Positions 1 through 9,986 of a stretch of 64,000 nt of DNA are shown here, one piece after another. The notes beneath the pieces were generated by a model. That model was given only the letters and a program-made list of their open reading frames with translations. It ran no database searches and was not told the origin of the DNA. This DNA comes from Mycolicibacterium aubagnense (GTDB lineage Bacteria > Actinomycetota > Actinomycetes > Mycobacteriales > Mycobacteriaceae). Every line of letters starts with the position of its first letter. Position 1 is the stretch's first letter. The DNA is taken from assembly GCF_010730955.1 (NCBI RefSeq), contig NZ_AP022577.1, forward strand, positions 4,588,001 to 4,652,000, read 5' to 3'. A program made the position numbers and the translations under genes.

Positions 1-1192
<1,192 letters not shown>

Positions 1193-1198
1193 GGCATG

Positions 1199-1237
1199 AG
1201 CCTAGGTGCTACCGGCGGTCCTATGCAACAAATTGCA
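1199..1237 (-). promoter_or_regulatory. padR promoter (-10) and candidate PadR operator
   Basis: The minus strand carries TAGGCT (1199-1204) 6 nt before the GTG of padR, a good mycobacterial -10 for a leaderless transcript. Upstream, TGCAA-caaa-TTGCA (1224-1237) is a perfect 5-bp-arm palindrome in the -35 zone. Autoregulation at this site is inferred. Confidence 0.45.
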
Positions 1238-1448
1238 AAGCGAAAATGACACGCGTAAAAAGCTGCGGGTAGGAGCTAGTCGGACGGTATGTGCAACGTC
1301 TAGTATCAGTAACCACGCGCCACCCTCCCCGGGCGGCGCGTAAAGTTAGGTAACACTGAGCCAGACGCTTCGGTACGGGCGCACCATACTGACGTCTGCT
1401 CGTTGATTCCTGACGAGCCAGCAGCCCACTGGAACAGGAGAACTACCG

Positions 1449-1769
1449 GTGACGTACGTCATTGCCGAACCCTGCGTCGACGTCAAAGACAAGGCATGTA
1501 TCGAAGAATGCCCGGTCGATTGCATCTACGAGGGTGCACGCATGCTGTACATCCACCCCGATGAGTGCGTGGACTGCGGCGCTTGTGAGCCCGTCTGCCC
1601 CGTCGAGGCCATCTACTACGAGGACGACGTCCCCGACCAGTGGAGCGGATACACCCAGAGCAACGCCGACTTCTTCGCCGAGCTCGGCTCGCCGGGTGGT
1701 GCGTCGAAGGTCGGCCAGACCGACAACGACCCGCAGGCGGTCAAGGATCTCGCGCCGCAGGGCGAGTGA
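1449..1769 (+). CDS. fdxC: 7Fe ferredoxin FdxC
   Basis: A 106-aa soluble electron carrier of the mycobacterial FdxC type, with one 3Fe-4S and one 4Fe-4S cluster. Seen: first cluster motif with [17 protein letters not shown] near residues 9-25 and second motif [15 protein letters not shown] near 40-55. It has an acidic C-terminal tail. The GTG start at 1449 has AGGAG at 1436-1440 at good spacing. The TGA overlaps the dapC GTG as GTGA, so the two are co-translated, as in Rv1177-Rv1178. Partners may include P450s or other ferredoxin-dependent enzymes; the sequence does not show which. Confidence 0.93.
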   Translation: MTYVIAEPCVDVKDKACIEECPVDCIYEGARMLYIHPDECVDCGACEPVCPVEAIYYEDDVPDQWSGYTQSNADFFAELGSPGGASKVGQTDNDPQAVKDLAPQGE

Positions 1770-2875
1770 CCCTGTCCGCTAGAGCGAAAGTCTCGGCTGC
1801 GCTGCCGGTGTTCCCGTGGGACACGCTGGCCGACGCAACCGCGACCGCACGTGCCCATCCGGACGGCATCGTCGATCTGTCCGTCGGCACGCCCGTTGAC
1901 GCGGTGGCCGATGTCATCAGGGAGGCGCTGGCCGCTGCCAGTGCCTCACCCGGTTACCCGACGACGGCCGGCACGCCGGCCCTGCGCGCGTCGGCGGTGG
2001 CTGCCCTGCAGCGTCGCTACGGCATCACCGGCGTGCCGGAGCAGGCAGTACTGCCTGTCATCGGCACCAAAGAGGTGATCGCCTGGCTGCCGACCCTGCT
2101 CGGGTTGGGGGCCGCCGACACCGTCGTGGTGCCCGAGCTGGCCTATCCGACGTACGACGTCGGCGCGCGGCTGGCCGGTGCCCAGGTGCTGCGGGCTGAT
2201 TCGCTGACTCAGATCGGGCCGCAGACGCCCGCCCTGATCTACCTCAACTCGCCCAGTAACCCGACCGGCAAGGTGCTGGGGGTCGACCACCTGCGCAAGG
2301 TCGTCGGCTGGGCCCGTGAGCGCGGTGTCATCATCGCGTCAGACGAGTGCTACCTCGGTCTGTCGTGGGACGCCCAGCCGCTGTCGGTCCTGCATCCCGA
2401 CGTCTGCGACGGTGACCACACCGGTCTGCTCGCCGTGCACTCACTGTCCAAGACGTCGTCCCTGGCGGGCTACCGGGCCGGTTTCGTCGCCGGTGACCCG
2501 GCGCTGGTCGCCGAACTCCTCGCGGTCCGCAAGCACGCCGGCATGATCGTCCCGACACCCGTGCAGTCCGCGATGGTCGCCGCCCTCGACGACGACGAAC
2601 ACGAACGCGTCCAGCGGGACCGCTACGCCACGCGTCGCGACGCACTGCTGGCCGCGGTCCGCGGTGCCGGCTTCACCGTCGAACACTCCGAAGCCGGCCT
2701 GTACCTGTGGGCCACCCGTGGTGAGTCCGGGCGCGCGACCGTCGCCTGGCTGGCCGAGCGCGGCATCCTCGTCGCCCCCGGCGAGTTCTACGGCCCGGCC
2801 GGTGAGCAGTTCGTGCGCATCGCACTGACCGCGACCGACGAGCGCATCGCCGCCGCGGTTTCCCGGCTGGCCTAG
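1766..2875 (+). CDS. dapC: N-succinyldiaminopimelate aminotransferase DapC
   Basis: A 369-aa fold-type I PLP aminotransferase that makes N-succinyl-LL-diaminopimelate in the succinylase branch of lysine/DAP synthesis. Seen: [18 protein letters not shown] (the NPTG substrate/cofactor loop), SDECYLGL (Asp and Tyr contacting PLP), and [16 protein letters not shown] with the Schiff-base Lys in SLSK. The GTG start at 1766-1768 is chosen because it overlaps the fdxC stop as GTGA; the upstream ATG in the same frame lies inside fdxC. The length fits Rv1178. dapD and dapE, in the same pathway, lie at 14.1-15.1 and 22.0-23.1 kb. Confidence 0.93.
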   Translation: MTLSARAKVSAALPVFPWDTLADATATARAHPDGIVDLSVGTPVDAVADVIREALAAASASPGYPTTAGTPALRASAVAALQRRYGITGVPEQAVLPVIGTKEVIAWLPTLLGLGAADTVVVPELAYPTYDVGARLAGAQVLRADSLTQIGPQTPALIYLNSPSNPTGKVLGVDHLRKVVGWARERGVIIASDECYLGLSWDAQPLSVLHPDVCDGDHTGLLAVHSLSKTSSLAGYRAGFVAGDPALVAELLAVRKHAGMIVPTPVQSAMVAALDDDEHERVQRDRYATRRDALLAAVRGAGFTVEHSEAGLYLWATRGESGRATVAWLAERGILVAPGEFYGPAGEQFVRIALTATDERIAAAVSRLA

Positions 2876-2978
2876 TTTCCGCGAACGCGAAGTCCCCCAG
2901 CCGCTGGTGGGTGGCGACCCTGGTCCTGGTGGAAATCATCGCTTTCTTTTACGTGTCTTGCCTGTCCATGATGGGCAC

Positions 2979-5900
2979 ATGACCCAGCTGAGCCGGGAAG
3001 AGGACGACCTCCTGACCGAGGTGGTGGCCCAGGTCCGGTGCTGGCTCGACGACGCCGCGCGCCTGCCCGTTGCCCCGGCCGGTCGTCGATTGGCTGATGT
3101 GCTTCGCGATCCGCATGGCCTGGAATTCACCGTCGGATTCGTCGACCGCGTGATCCGGCCCGAAGACCATCGGGTCGCGGCTGCCAACCTGCGCGCCCTC
3201 GCGCGTAACGCCCCTGGCTTCCTGCCGACGCATGAACGGCTGTTGATCAAGCTCGGGGCTCTGGTGTCGGTGATCGCGCCCGGCCTGGTCATCCCAGTCG
3301 CCCGGAATATGTTGCGCCGCATGGTCGGTCACCTCCTTGTCGACGCGACCGACGCCCGTCTCGGACGATCCATCGCCCGGATTCGCAAGCGCGGCGTGGG
3401 GCTCAACATCAATTTGCTCGGTGAGGCGGTGCTGGGGCGGGCCGAGGCGGCCAGACGGCTGAAAGGCACCGAACGGCTACTTGCCCGTCCCGACGTCGAC
3501 TACGTGTCGATCAAGGTCTCGGCCACGGTGCCGCCGCACTCGCCGTGGGCGTTCGACGAGGCCGTCGATCACATCACGCAGAACCTGCTGCCGTTGTTCA
3601 CCCAGGCGGCGACCGCACCGACGAAGAAGTTCATCAACCTCGACATGGAGGAGTACCGAGACCTGGAGCTGACGATCGCGGTGTTCACCCAGCTGCTGGA
3701 CCGGCCCGAACTGCTCGACCTCGAAGCCGGGATCGTGTTGCAGGCTTATCTGCCCGATGCGCTCCGCGCGATGATGCGACTGCAGGACTGGGCTCATGCG
3801 CGCCGCGAGCGGGGCGGTGCGGGCATCAAGGTTCGGCTGGTCAAAGGCGCCAACCTACCGATGGAACACGTGGAGGCGTCGCTGCACGGCTGGCCACTGG
3901 CGACCTTCTCGACCAAACAGGACACGGACACGAATTACAAGCGGGTGCTGGATTATGCACTGCGGCCCGGCCACACCGCGAATGTCCGTGTCGGTGTCGC
4001 CGGGCACAACCTCTTCGATATCGCCTATGCGTGGACGCTCGCCGGGCGTCGCGGCGTCCGGGATCACGTGGAGTTCGAGATGCTGCTGGGCATGGCCGAG
4101 GCACAGGCCGAAGCCGTCCGGCGCACCGTCGGCGGTCTGCTGCTGTACGTACCGGTGGTGCACCCCAAGGACTTTGACGTGGCCATCGCCTACCTCGTGC
4201 GCCGGTTGGAGGAAGGTGCCAGCCAGGACAACTTCATGTCCGCGGTGTTCGAGTTGCACGACGACCAGGCACTCTTCGAGCGGGAGAAGGACCGATTCGT
4301 GGCCGCACTGGCCGAAGTCGACGACAGTGGGGCGAGCGAAGCGACGGGGGGAGCCGGCGTTCCGGAGCCGAATCGCCGACAGGACAGGCGAACTGATGAC
4401 CCTCGAGCGGCGATGAGCCCGGCCGGTGGGTTCACGAATATCGCCGACACGGATCCGGCACTGCCCGGCAATCGACAGTGGGGACGAGCGATCACCGACC
4501 GGATCGCCGCGTCGTCGGCAGGTGTGGAGCTGGTCGCCGAGCACACCGTGCGGAGCGCCGCCGCGCTGGACGGGATCATCACCGACGGCGTGGCCGCGGG
4601 CGCGAAGTGGGCGGCGTCAACCGGTGCCGAACGTGCGGCAGTCCTTCGGCGTGCGGCCGCAACGCTGCAGGCAGCGCGGGCGGTATTGCTGGAGGTGATG
4701 GCATCCGAGTGCGGCAAGACGCTGGATCAGGGCGATCCAGAGGTCTCTGAGGCCATTGATTTCGCGAATTACTATGCGGCACAGGCGGAAAGTCTCGGTG
4801 CCGTCGACGGCGCCGTCGCGGTGCCGGCTGGACTGACGGTGGTGACGCCACCATGGAACTTCCCGGTGGCGATCCCCGCCGGATCGGTGCTGGCCGCACT
4901 GGCCGCGGGCAGCCCGGTCCTCGTCAAACCTGCCACGCAGGCCAGGCGGTGTGGATCCGTTATGGTGCAGGCGCTTTGGGACGCCGGGGTGCCGCGCGAT
5001 GTGCTGCAGTTGGTACACCTCGATGAGGGCGAGCTCGGCACCCAATTGGTATCCGACCCGCGAGTTGCCCGGCTGATCCTCACCGGCGCCTTTGACACCG
5101 CGGAATTGTTTCGCAGCTTCCGGCCCGACCTGCCGCTGCTGGCAGAGACCAGCGGCAAGAACTCCATCATCATCACGCCGCATGCCGACCTCGATCTCGC
5201 GGTGAAAGACCTGGTGTACTCGGCCTTCGGACATGCCGGGCAGAAGTGTTCGGCAGCGTCGCTCGGCATTGTGGTGGGCTCCGTCGCCCGGTCCGCGCGG
5301 TTCCGTGACCAGCTCGTCGATGCCGTCACCTCACTGAAGGTCGGCCACCCGACCGATCCGACCGTGCAGATGGGGCCCATCATCGAACCCGCGCACGGCA
5401 AATTGTTGCGTGCACTCACGCAACTGGCGCCCGGGGAGCAGTGGCTGGTGGCACCCCGCCAACTCGATGACACCGGACGGCTCTGGTCCCCGGGGGTGAA
5501 GACCGGAGTTCGGCGCGGCTCGGAGTTCCACCTCACCGAATACTTCGGCCCGGTACTGGGTCTCCTTGCCGCCGATGACCTCGATGAGGCGATCGCCATC
5601 CAGAACCAGGTCGACTACGGACTGACGGCCGGCCTGCACAGCCTGGACCGCACCGAGATCGAAAGATGGATCGACCGCGTCCAGGCGGGCAACGCCTACG
5701 TGAACCGCTCGACCGTCGGGGCGATCGTGCGGCGTCAGCCCTTCGGCGGGTGGAAGAAGTCGGCGGTTGGTGCCGGCGCGAAGGCCGGGGGCCCGAATTA
5801 CCTGATCGGGCTGAGTGATTGGCGTTCCGTGCCGGCGACCGAAACGGCCTCGGTGTCACCATCGGTACGCGCGATCCTCGACGCCGCGCGGAATTTCGCG

Positions 5901-6440
5901 CTGGGACCCGAAGAATTGGATTTCCTCGAGCGGTCGTTCGGATCCGACGCACACGCCTGGGCGACGGAGTTCGGCGTAGCGCGCGATGTGTCTGCGCTGA
6001 TGGCAGAGAAGAACGTCTTCCGGTACCTACCGGTCCGGGTGACGGTGCGCGCCGAGAATGCTGGTCTGGCAGTCGTGCTGCGGGTGGTCGGGGCGGCTGT
6101 CCTGGCCGGTTCCCGCGTGACCGTCTCCACTCGCGAACCGCTCGACGCGGCGATCGTCGACCTGCTGGAAACCGCCGGTGTCGCCTGCCGGGTCGAAGAT
6201 TCGGTAGCGTGGCGGAACACTCTGCGCGACAAGGCACCTGGACGGGTTCGCCTGCTCGGCGGCAGCCGGGAACAGTTCGGCCGCGACAGTTCCGGCAACG
6301 TCGGTATTGCGCTCTACGCGGGGCCGGTTGTCGAAGCCGGGCGGATCGAGCTGCTGACGTTCTTGCGCGAGCAGGCGATCGCGGTGACCGCGCACCGATT
6401 CGGTTCTCCGACGCCGTTGTCCGAGAACTTGTTTCGATGA
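2979..6440 (+). CDS. putA: bifunctional proline dehydrogenase / L-glutamate-gamma-semialdehyde dehydrogenase (PutA-type)
   Basis: An 1153-aa fusion that oxidises proline to glutamate. The proline dehydrogenase barrel covers about residues 90-470 (INLDMEEYRDLELT, VLQAYLPDAL, GIKVRLVKGANLPME, GVAGHNLFDIAYA, FEMLLGMAEAQAEAV). A ~60-residue charged, low-complexity linker (GASEATGGAGVPEPNRRQDR) leads to the aldehyde dehydrogenase (~520-960): VTPPWNFPVAIPAG, general base Glu in LLAETSGKNS, nucleophile Cys in FGHAGQKCSAASLG, and QPFGGWKKSAVG. A further ~200-residue C-terminal domain follows. ATG 2979 is chosen because an in-frame ATG at 2907 gives a tail with no family similarity. M. tuberculosis encodes these activities separately (PruB, PruA); the fused form here resembles the corynebacterial one. 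It converges with the oxygenase gene 10 bp downstream. Confidence 0.93.
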   Translation: MTQLSREEDDLLTEVVAQVRCWLDDAARLPVAPAGRRLADVLRDPHGLEFTVGFVDRVIRPEDHRVAAANLRALARNAPGFLPTHERLLIKLGALVSVIAPGLVIPVARNMLRRMVGHLLVDATDARLGRSIARIRKRGVGLNINLLGEAVLGRAEAARRLKGTERLLARPDVDYVSIKVSATVPPHSPWAFDEAVDHITQNLLPLFTQAATAPTKKFINLDMEEYRDLELTIAVFTQLLDRPELLDLEAGIVLQAYLPDALRAMMRLQDWAHARRERGGAGIKVRLVKGANLPMEHVEASLHGWPLATFSTKQDTDTNYKRVLDYALRPGHTANVRVGVAGHNLFDIAYAWTLAGRRGVRDHVEFEMLLGMAEAQAEAVRRTVGGLLLYVPVVHPKDFDVAIAYLVRRLEEGASQDNFMSAVFELHDDQALFEREKDRFVAALAEVDDSGASEATGGAGVPEPNRRQDRRTDDPRAAMSPAGGFTNIADTDPALPGNRQWGRAITDRIAASSAGVELVAEHTVRSAAALDGIITDGVAAGAKWAASTGAERAAVLRRAAATLQAARAVLLEVMASECGKTLDQGDPEVSEAIDFANYYAAQAESLGAVDGAVAVPAGLTVVTPPWNFPVAIPAGSVLAALAAGSPVLVKPATQARRCGSVMVQALWDAGVPRDVLQLVHLDEGELGTQLVSDPRVARLILTGAFDTAELFRSFRPDLPLLAETSGKNSIIITPHADLDLAVKDLVYSAFGHAGQKCSAASLGIVVGSVARSARFRDQLVDAVTSLKVGHPTDPTVQMGPIIEPAHGKLLRALTQLAPGEQWLVAPRQLDDTGRLWSPGVKTGVRRGSEFHLTEYFGPVLGLLAADDLDEAIAIQNQVDYGLTAGLHSLDRTEIERWIDRVQAGNAYVNRSTVGAIVRRQPFGGWKKSAVGAGAKAGGPNYLIGLSDWRSVPATETASVSPSVRAILDAARNFALGPEELDFLERSFGSDAHAWATEFGVARDVSALMAEKNVFRYLPVRVTVRAENAGLAVVLRVVGAAVLAGSRVTVSTREPLDAAIVDLLETAGVACRVEDSVAWRNTLRDKAPGRVRLLGGSREQFGRDSSGNVGIALYAGPVVEAGRIELLTFLREQAIAVTAHRFGSPTPLSENLFR

Positions 6441-6450
6441 AGCGGTCTCG

Positions 6451-7470
6451 TCAGAGCGCGTACGCCAGCTTGAACTTGTCGAGCAGATACGGTCCCGATA
6501 CCACCGGCTCATACCGTGGCGGATTGTCGCCTGTCGTGCACGTGGGGATGCACTCGATCACGGCATCGAAGTTGGGCTGATGAAAGAACGGGAGGCTGTA
6601 CCGCTCCCCACCGGTGCCGGTGCTCACCACGCGGTGGACTGTGCTGACCCAGCGGTCGTTGGTCCACCGGGCCAACAGATCACCGATATTGATGACGAAC
6701 GCTCCGGGGACCACGGGCACGTCGAGCCACTCGCCGCCCTCGCCCCGAACCTGCAGCCCGCCTTGAGATTCATCCTGCAACAGGATCGTCAGATTGCCCC
6801 AGTCGCTGTGCTCACTCAGCCGGACTTCGCCGGCGGGCCGGTCGTCGGCGGGGTAGTAGTTGGCCATCAGATTGGAGTGGTGCCGGTCGATCGACGCGTC
6901 GAACCAGTCCTCGCGCAGGCCGAGTGCGAGTGCGAACAGCCGGGATAATTCAGTGGCCAGCAACTCCATTTCGGCGTAATAGCGCTCGTATGCCTTGCGG
7001 AAACCCGGCAGTTCGGGCCACATCTCGGCGATGGGCACTCGCTCGTCGGTCCAGCCGGCACCGCCGAGGCCTTCCGGGTTGCCCAGCGGGAAGTGGACGA
7101 ACTTCTCAACGCGGTCCGGCGCTTGGTGCTCGGCTTGGACGTCGGCGCCGGCATTGGTGGCGGCGAGCTTGCCGGCGCTGCTGAATCCGCGGGCCAGCGG
7201 GTCGCAGGGTTGCGCCCTGACGCGGTCCTTCTCGGCCTGCGGCAGCGCGAAGAACTCGCGCAGGGCGTGCTTGATGTCGTTGACGGCCTTGTAGGGCACG
7301 CCGTGGCCGACAAGGAGCAGGAAACCACTGGTCTCGCAGCACCGGCCGATCGCGTCGGCCACCGCTTGGCGCCGGCTGAGGTTGCCGCTGCGCGCGCTGC
7401 TGATGTCTATCACTGGGACGAAGCCGTCCTGCCGGACGACGCGGTCGACTATCACTTCTGGTTGGCTCAT
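6451..7470 (-). CDS. isopenicillin N synthase-like Fe(II)/2-oxoglutarate oxygenase
   Basis: A 339-aa non-haem iron dioxygenase. The N-terminal DIOX_N half (FVPVIDISSA, SGFLLLVGHGVP, REFFALPQAEKDR) is followed by the 2OG-FeII jelly-roll: ANYYPADD, the iron ligands in LSEHSDWGNLTIL (His-x-Asp) and TVHRV (distal His), and the co-substrate Arg in RYSLPFFHQPN (RxS). Bacterial members hydroxylate or oxidise diverse small molecules; the substrate cannot be read from the sequence. A TAGCGT -10 on the minus strand (7478-7483), 7 nt before ATG 7470, predicts a leaderless mRNA. A MerR-like inverted repeat lies just upstream of it. Confidence 0.85.
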   Translation of the reverse strand: MSQPEVIVDRVVRQDGFVPVIDISSARSGNLSRRQAVADAIGRCCETSGFLLLVGHGVPYKAVNDIKHALREFFALPQAEKDRVRAQPCDPLARGFSSAGKLAATNAGADVQAEHQAPDRVEKFVHFPLGNPEGLGGAGWTDERVPIAEMWPELPGFRKAYERYYAEMELLATELSRLFALALGLREDWFDASIDRHHSNLMANYYPADDRPAGEVRLSEHSDWGNLTILLQDESQGGLQVRGEGGEWLDVPVVPGAFVINIGDLLARWTNDRWVSTVHRVVSTGTGGERYSLPFFHQPNFDAVIECIPTCTTGDNPPRYEPVVSGPYLLDKFKLAYAL

Positions 7471-7477
7471 GCGCTCG

Positions 7478-7500
7478 ACGCTAGAACCTCAACTTAGGTT
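7478..7500 (-). promoter_or_regulatory. IPNS-like gene promoter with a MerR-like inverted repeat in the spacer
   Basis: On the minus strand TAGCGT (7478-7483) sits 7 nt from ATG 7470. Immediately upstream lies AACCT-caactt-AGGTT (7485-7500, plus-strand reading), which would fill the -35/-10 spacer. MerR-family activators typically bind there and recognise ACCT...AGGT-like half-sites. No merR gene lies nearby, so this is inference. Confidence 0.4.
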
Positions 7501-7555
7501 TAGATCAAGCGGGAAAATTCTTCTTGCGCAAGGGCGCCGACCGCGGGTCGGTGAA

Positions 7556-7801
7556 TCACTGGCTCTGGTGCACGGTGGTGTCGACGTGCGGCGCCTGGGC
7601 GTGTGGCTGCATATCCTGGATCCACTGCAGCTGATCGATGCCGTGGTTGTTGTGGGACGCCACAACGGTTTCCGGTAGCGCGGTCTGGGTGCCGTCGGTG
7701 AACGACCACACGATCGGAGACACCAGGACTCCGACAGTCAGTGCGCCTGCGAAAACGTAACGACCCACCGTCTGCTGTGCAAACCCGCTGATCGCCTTCA
7801 T
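7556..7801 (-). CDS. small membrane-anchored or exported hypothetical protein
   Basis: An 81-aa protein of unknown function. It opens with a short basic segment, then one hydrophobic helix (YVFAGALTVGVLVSPIVWSF, about residues 15-34). The remaining ~45 residues are polar, with several His (SHNNHG, MQPHAQAPHVDTTVHQSQ), so it is probably anchored with a periplasmic tail or exported. The start is supported by AGGAGG about 7 nt before the ATG. It lies upstream of the oxygenase gene on the same strand, ~85 bp away. The clustered tail His could bind metal, but that is a guess. Confidence 0.65.
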   Translation of the reverse strand: MKAISGFAQQTVGRYVFAGALTVGVLVSPIVWSFTDGTQTALPETVVASHNNHGIDQLQWIQDMQPHAQAPHVDTTVHQSQ

Positions 7802-7900
7802 ATCGCTGCCTCCTGCTTGGGTGTTATGCCCAGATCAACAGGCGGCCGCAACGGCATCATCCCAGGTGGCGCGATGTTTACCCGAGTTGGCAGGATTCCA

Positions 7901-8449
7901 TTACCGAGCCGTGTGCAACCGCAGTAACGTCCACGCCGCCAGCGATTGTGCGTCGGTGATGTCGCCGCCGCGGATCATGTCCTCGATCTGCCCGGCGGTG
8001 AACCACTCGCTGTGCATGTCCTGTTCTTCATGCTCGCGCTCGTGTTCGCCTTCGGTGATGCCGGTGGCGAGGTAGGCCCAACCGCGTTGACTGCACATCC
8101 CCGGCGCGACATCGAGCTGTCCCAACACTTCCCACGTGCCGGCTCGCAGCCCGGTCTCCTCGCGAAGTTCCTGCGCGGCCAGATCGGCGGGCGCGGGCTC
8201 GTCGCCGTCCAACGTGCCCGGTGCGGTGCCCTGGACAAACTCCCAGCGCCGCAACCCAATTGGATAACGGAACTGCTCCACCATCCGGTACCGGTCGCCG
8301 TCGCGGGCGATCACCAGTGCATACGTCGGTTTGTCCACCACCCCGTAGATGCCAGTGGTGCCGTCGGGGCGGCGGATGTCGTCTTCGCGCACCGACATCC
8401 AGTTGTTGCGGTACACCTCACGACTGGCCAGTCTCTCGATCGGGTCCAC
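7901..8449 (-). CDS. NUDIX hydrolase (ADP-ribose pyrophosphatase-like)
   Basis: A 182-aa NUDIX-fold protein. The NUDIX helix reads ADLAAQELREETGL around residues 90-103. The family Arg of REUxEE is replaced by Gln (QELREE), while the metal-binding EE pair is kept. GIYGVVDKPTYALVIA and YRMVEQFRYPIGLRRWEFVQG upstream resemble ADP-sugar pyrophosphatases. The GTG start at 8449 has a -10 TACTCT (minus strand, 8456-8461) 6 nt upstream, so it is predicted leaderless. It is divergent from fadD36 with only 23 bp between the starts. The substrate is not determined. Confidence 0.82.
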   Translation of the reverse strand: MDPIERLASREVYRNNWMSVREDDIRRPDGTTGIYGVVDKPTYALVIARDGDRYRMVEQFRYPIGLRRWEFVQGTAPGTLDGDEPAPADLAAQELREETGLRAGTWEVLGQLDVAPGMCSQRGWAYLATGITEGEHEREHEEQDMHSEWFTAGQIEDMIRGGDITDAQSLAAWTLLRLHTAR

Positions 8450-8455
8450 CCGCTC

Positions 8456-8465
8456 AGAGTAGCCT
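8456..8465. promoter_or_regulatory. overlapping divergent -10 elements for nudix and fadD36
   Basis: The minus strand reads TACTCT at 8456-8461, 6 nt before GTG 8449. The plus strand reads TAGCCT at 8460-8465, 7 nt before ATG 8473. The two hexamers overlap by 2 bp, so only one polymerase should occupy this 23-bp divergent gap at a time. Confidence 0.5.
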
Positions 8466-8472
8466 CACGCAC

Positions 8473-9870
8473 ATGCTGCTGACCTCCCTCAACCCCGCCG
8501 TGGTGGCTGCCGGGCACGACCTCGAAGACGCGGTGCGCATCGACAGCGCGGTGTTGTCCCGCAGCGATCTGGTCGGAGCCGCGACCTCGGTTGCCGAGCG
8601 GGTCGCGGGTGCGTCGCTGGTGGCGGTGCTGGCCCGCCCGACCGCCACCACGGTGCTGGCGATCGCGGGTTGCCTGATCGCGGGGGTGCCCGTGGTTCCG
8701 GTGCCGGCCGATGTTGGTACCGCAGAACGCCGGCACATGATCACCGATTCCGGTGCGCAGGCATGGCTGGGGGAGGCGCCTGACGAAACCGAAGGACTGC
8801 CGGTTATTCCGGTCCGGCTGCACGCCCGGTCCTGGCACCGGTACGCCGAACCGTCGCCCGACTCGACCGCGCTGATCATGTACACCTCAGGCACCACCGG
8901 GCTGCCCAAAGGCGTGGTGATCAGCCGTCGCGCCATCGCCGCCGACATCGACGCGTTGGCCAAGGCCTGGGCCTGGACCCCGACTGACACTCTGGTGCAC
9001 GGCCTGCCGCTGTTCCACGTGCACGGGCTGATCCTCGGGCTGCTGGGCTCGCTGCGGATCGGAAATCGCTTCGTGCACACCGGGAAGCCCACACCGGCCG
9101 CTTATGCCGCGGCGGGTGGCTCGCTGTACTTCGGGGTCCCGACCGTCTGGTCCAGGGTGGTGGCCGACGCCGCGGCCGCCGAGGCGCTTCGGGGAGCGCG
9201 GCTGCTGGTGTCGGGCAGTGCGGCACTGCCGGTGCCGGTATTCGACGATCTCGCGCGGCTCACCGGGCACGCGCCGCTGGAGCGCTACGGCAGCACCGAA
9301 TCGCTGATCACCCTGTCCACCCGGATCGACGGCGAACGCCGGCCCGGCTGGGTGGGGTTGCCGCTGGACGGGGTGCAGACGCGGTTGGTCGCCGAGGATG
9401 GGTCTGCGGTGCCCCATGACGGGGAAACCATTGGTCGCCTTGAAGTTTCGGCGCCGACGATCTTCAGTGGCTACCTGAACCGGCCCGAGGCGACGGCCGA
9501 GGTGCTGGGCGACGACGGTTGGTACCGCACCGGCGACGTCGCCGTCATCGACGGCAGTGGCATGCACCGCATCGTCGGCCGCGAGTCGGTGGACCTCATC
9601 AAATCCGGTGGTTTCCGGATCGGAGCCGGGGAGATCGAGACCGTCCTGCTGGGCCACCCAGGGGTGACCGAAGCCGCGGTGGTCGGCGTACCCGACGATG
9701 ACCTGGGGCAGCGGATCGTTGCGTTCGTGGTCGGTTCGGCGTCGTCGCAGGAGCTCATCGACTTTGTGGCGGGGCAGCTTTCGGTGCACAAACGGCCGCG
9801 CGAGGTGCGCTTGGTCGACGGCTTGCCCCGCAATGCCATGGGCAAGGTGCAGAAGAAGCTCCTCGTCTAA
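8473..9870 (+). CDS. fadD36: acyl-CoA synthetase FadD36
   Basis: A 465-aa ANL-superfamily adenylate-forming ligase, probably activating a short or medium acyl group to acyl-CoA. Seen: P-loop LIMYTSGTTGLPKGVV (~residues 135-150), GLPLFHVHGL, YGSTES, YRTGDVAVID, SVDLIKSGGFRIGAGEIE, and the catalytic Lys near the C terminus in NAMGKVQKKLLV. The opening MLLTSLNPAVVAAG matches recalled FadD36 (Rv1193). ATG 8473 is chosen over upstream in-frame ATGs because of this match and a -10 hexamer 7 nt upstream (leaderless). Native substrate is not shown by the sequence. Confidence 0.88.
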   Translation: MLLTSLNPAVVAAGHDLEDAVRIDSAVLSRSDLVGAATSVAERVAGASLVAVLARPTATTVLAIAGCLIAGVPVVPVPADVGTAERRHMITDSGAQAWLGEAPDETEGLPVIPVRLHARSWHRYAEPSPDSTALIMYTSGTTGLPKGVVISRRAIAADIDALAKAWAWTPTDTLVHGLPLFHVHGLILGLLGSLRIGNRFVHTGKPTPAAYAAAGGSLYFGVPTVWSRVVADAAAAEALRGARLLVSGSAALPVPVFDDLARLTGHAPLERYGSTESLITLSTRIDGERRPGWVGLPLDGVQTRLVAEDGSAVPHDGETIGRLEVSAPTIFSGYLNRPEATAEVLGDDGWYRTGDVAVIDGSGMHRIVGRESVDLIKSGGFRIGAGEIETVLLGHPGVTEAAVVGVPDDDLGQRIVAFVVGSASSQELIDFVAGQLSVHKRPREVRLVDGLPRNAMGKVQKKLLV

Positions 9871-9885
9871 CTCCCGCGAGTGTGC

Positions 9886-9902
9886 GTGTCTGCGTGCGAC
9901 AC
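9886..9902. repeat. GTGTC/GACAC inverted repeat in an intergenic gap
   Basis: In the 116-bp gap before the PPOX gene, GTGTC-tgcgtgc-GACAC forms a 5-bp-arm hairpin in a G/T-rich stretch. Similar GTGTC...GACAC strings recur in mycobacterial intergenic DNA in my recollection. It could be a dispersed repeat; nothing else was recognised in the gap. Confidence 0.3.
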
Positions 9903-9986
9903 ACCGTGTTCAGCGCGCAGTTCGCGCACGTTCGAGGGCGGTGAGCGTGCGGGAATGCCGCACGTCTCCACGGCCTTATAGATGCC

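Noticed and set aside
2907..2978. Upstream ATG for PutA
   Set aside because: The extra 24 residues are not similar to PutA; ATG 2979 precedes the conserved start.
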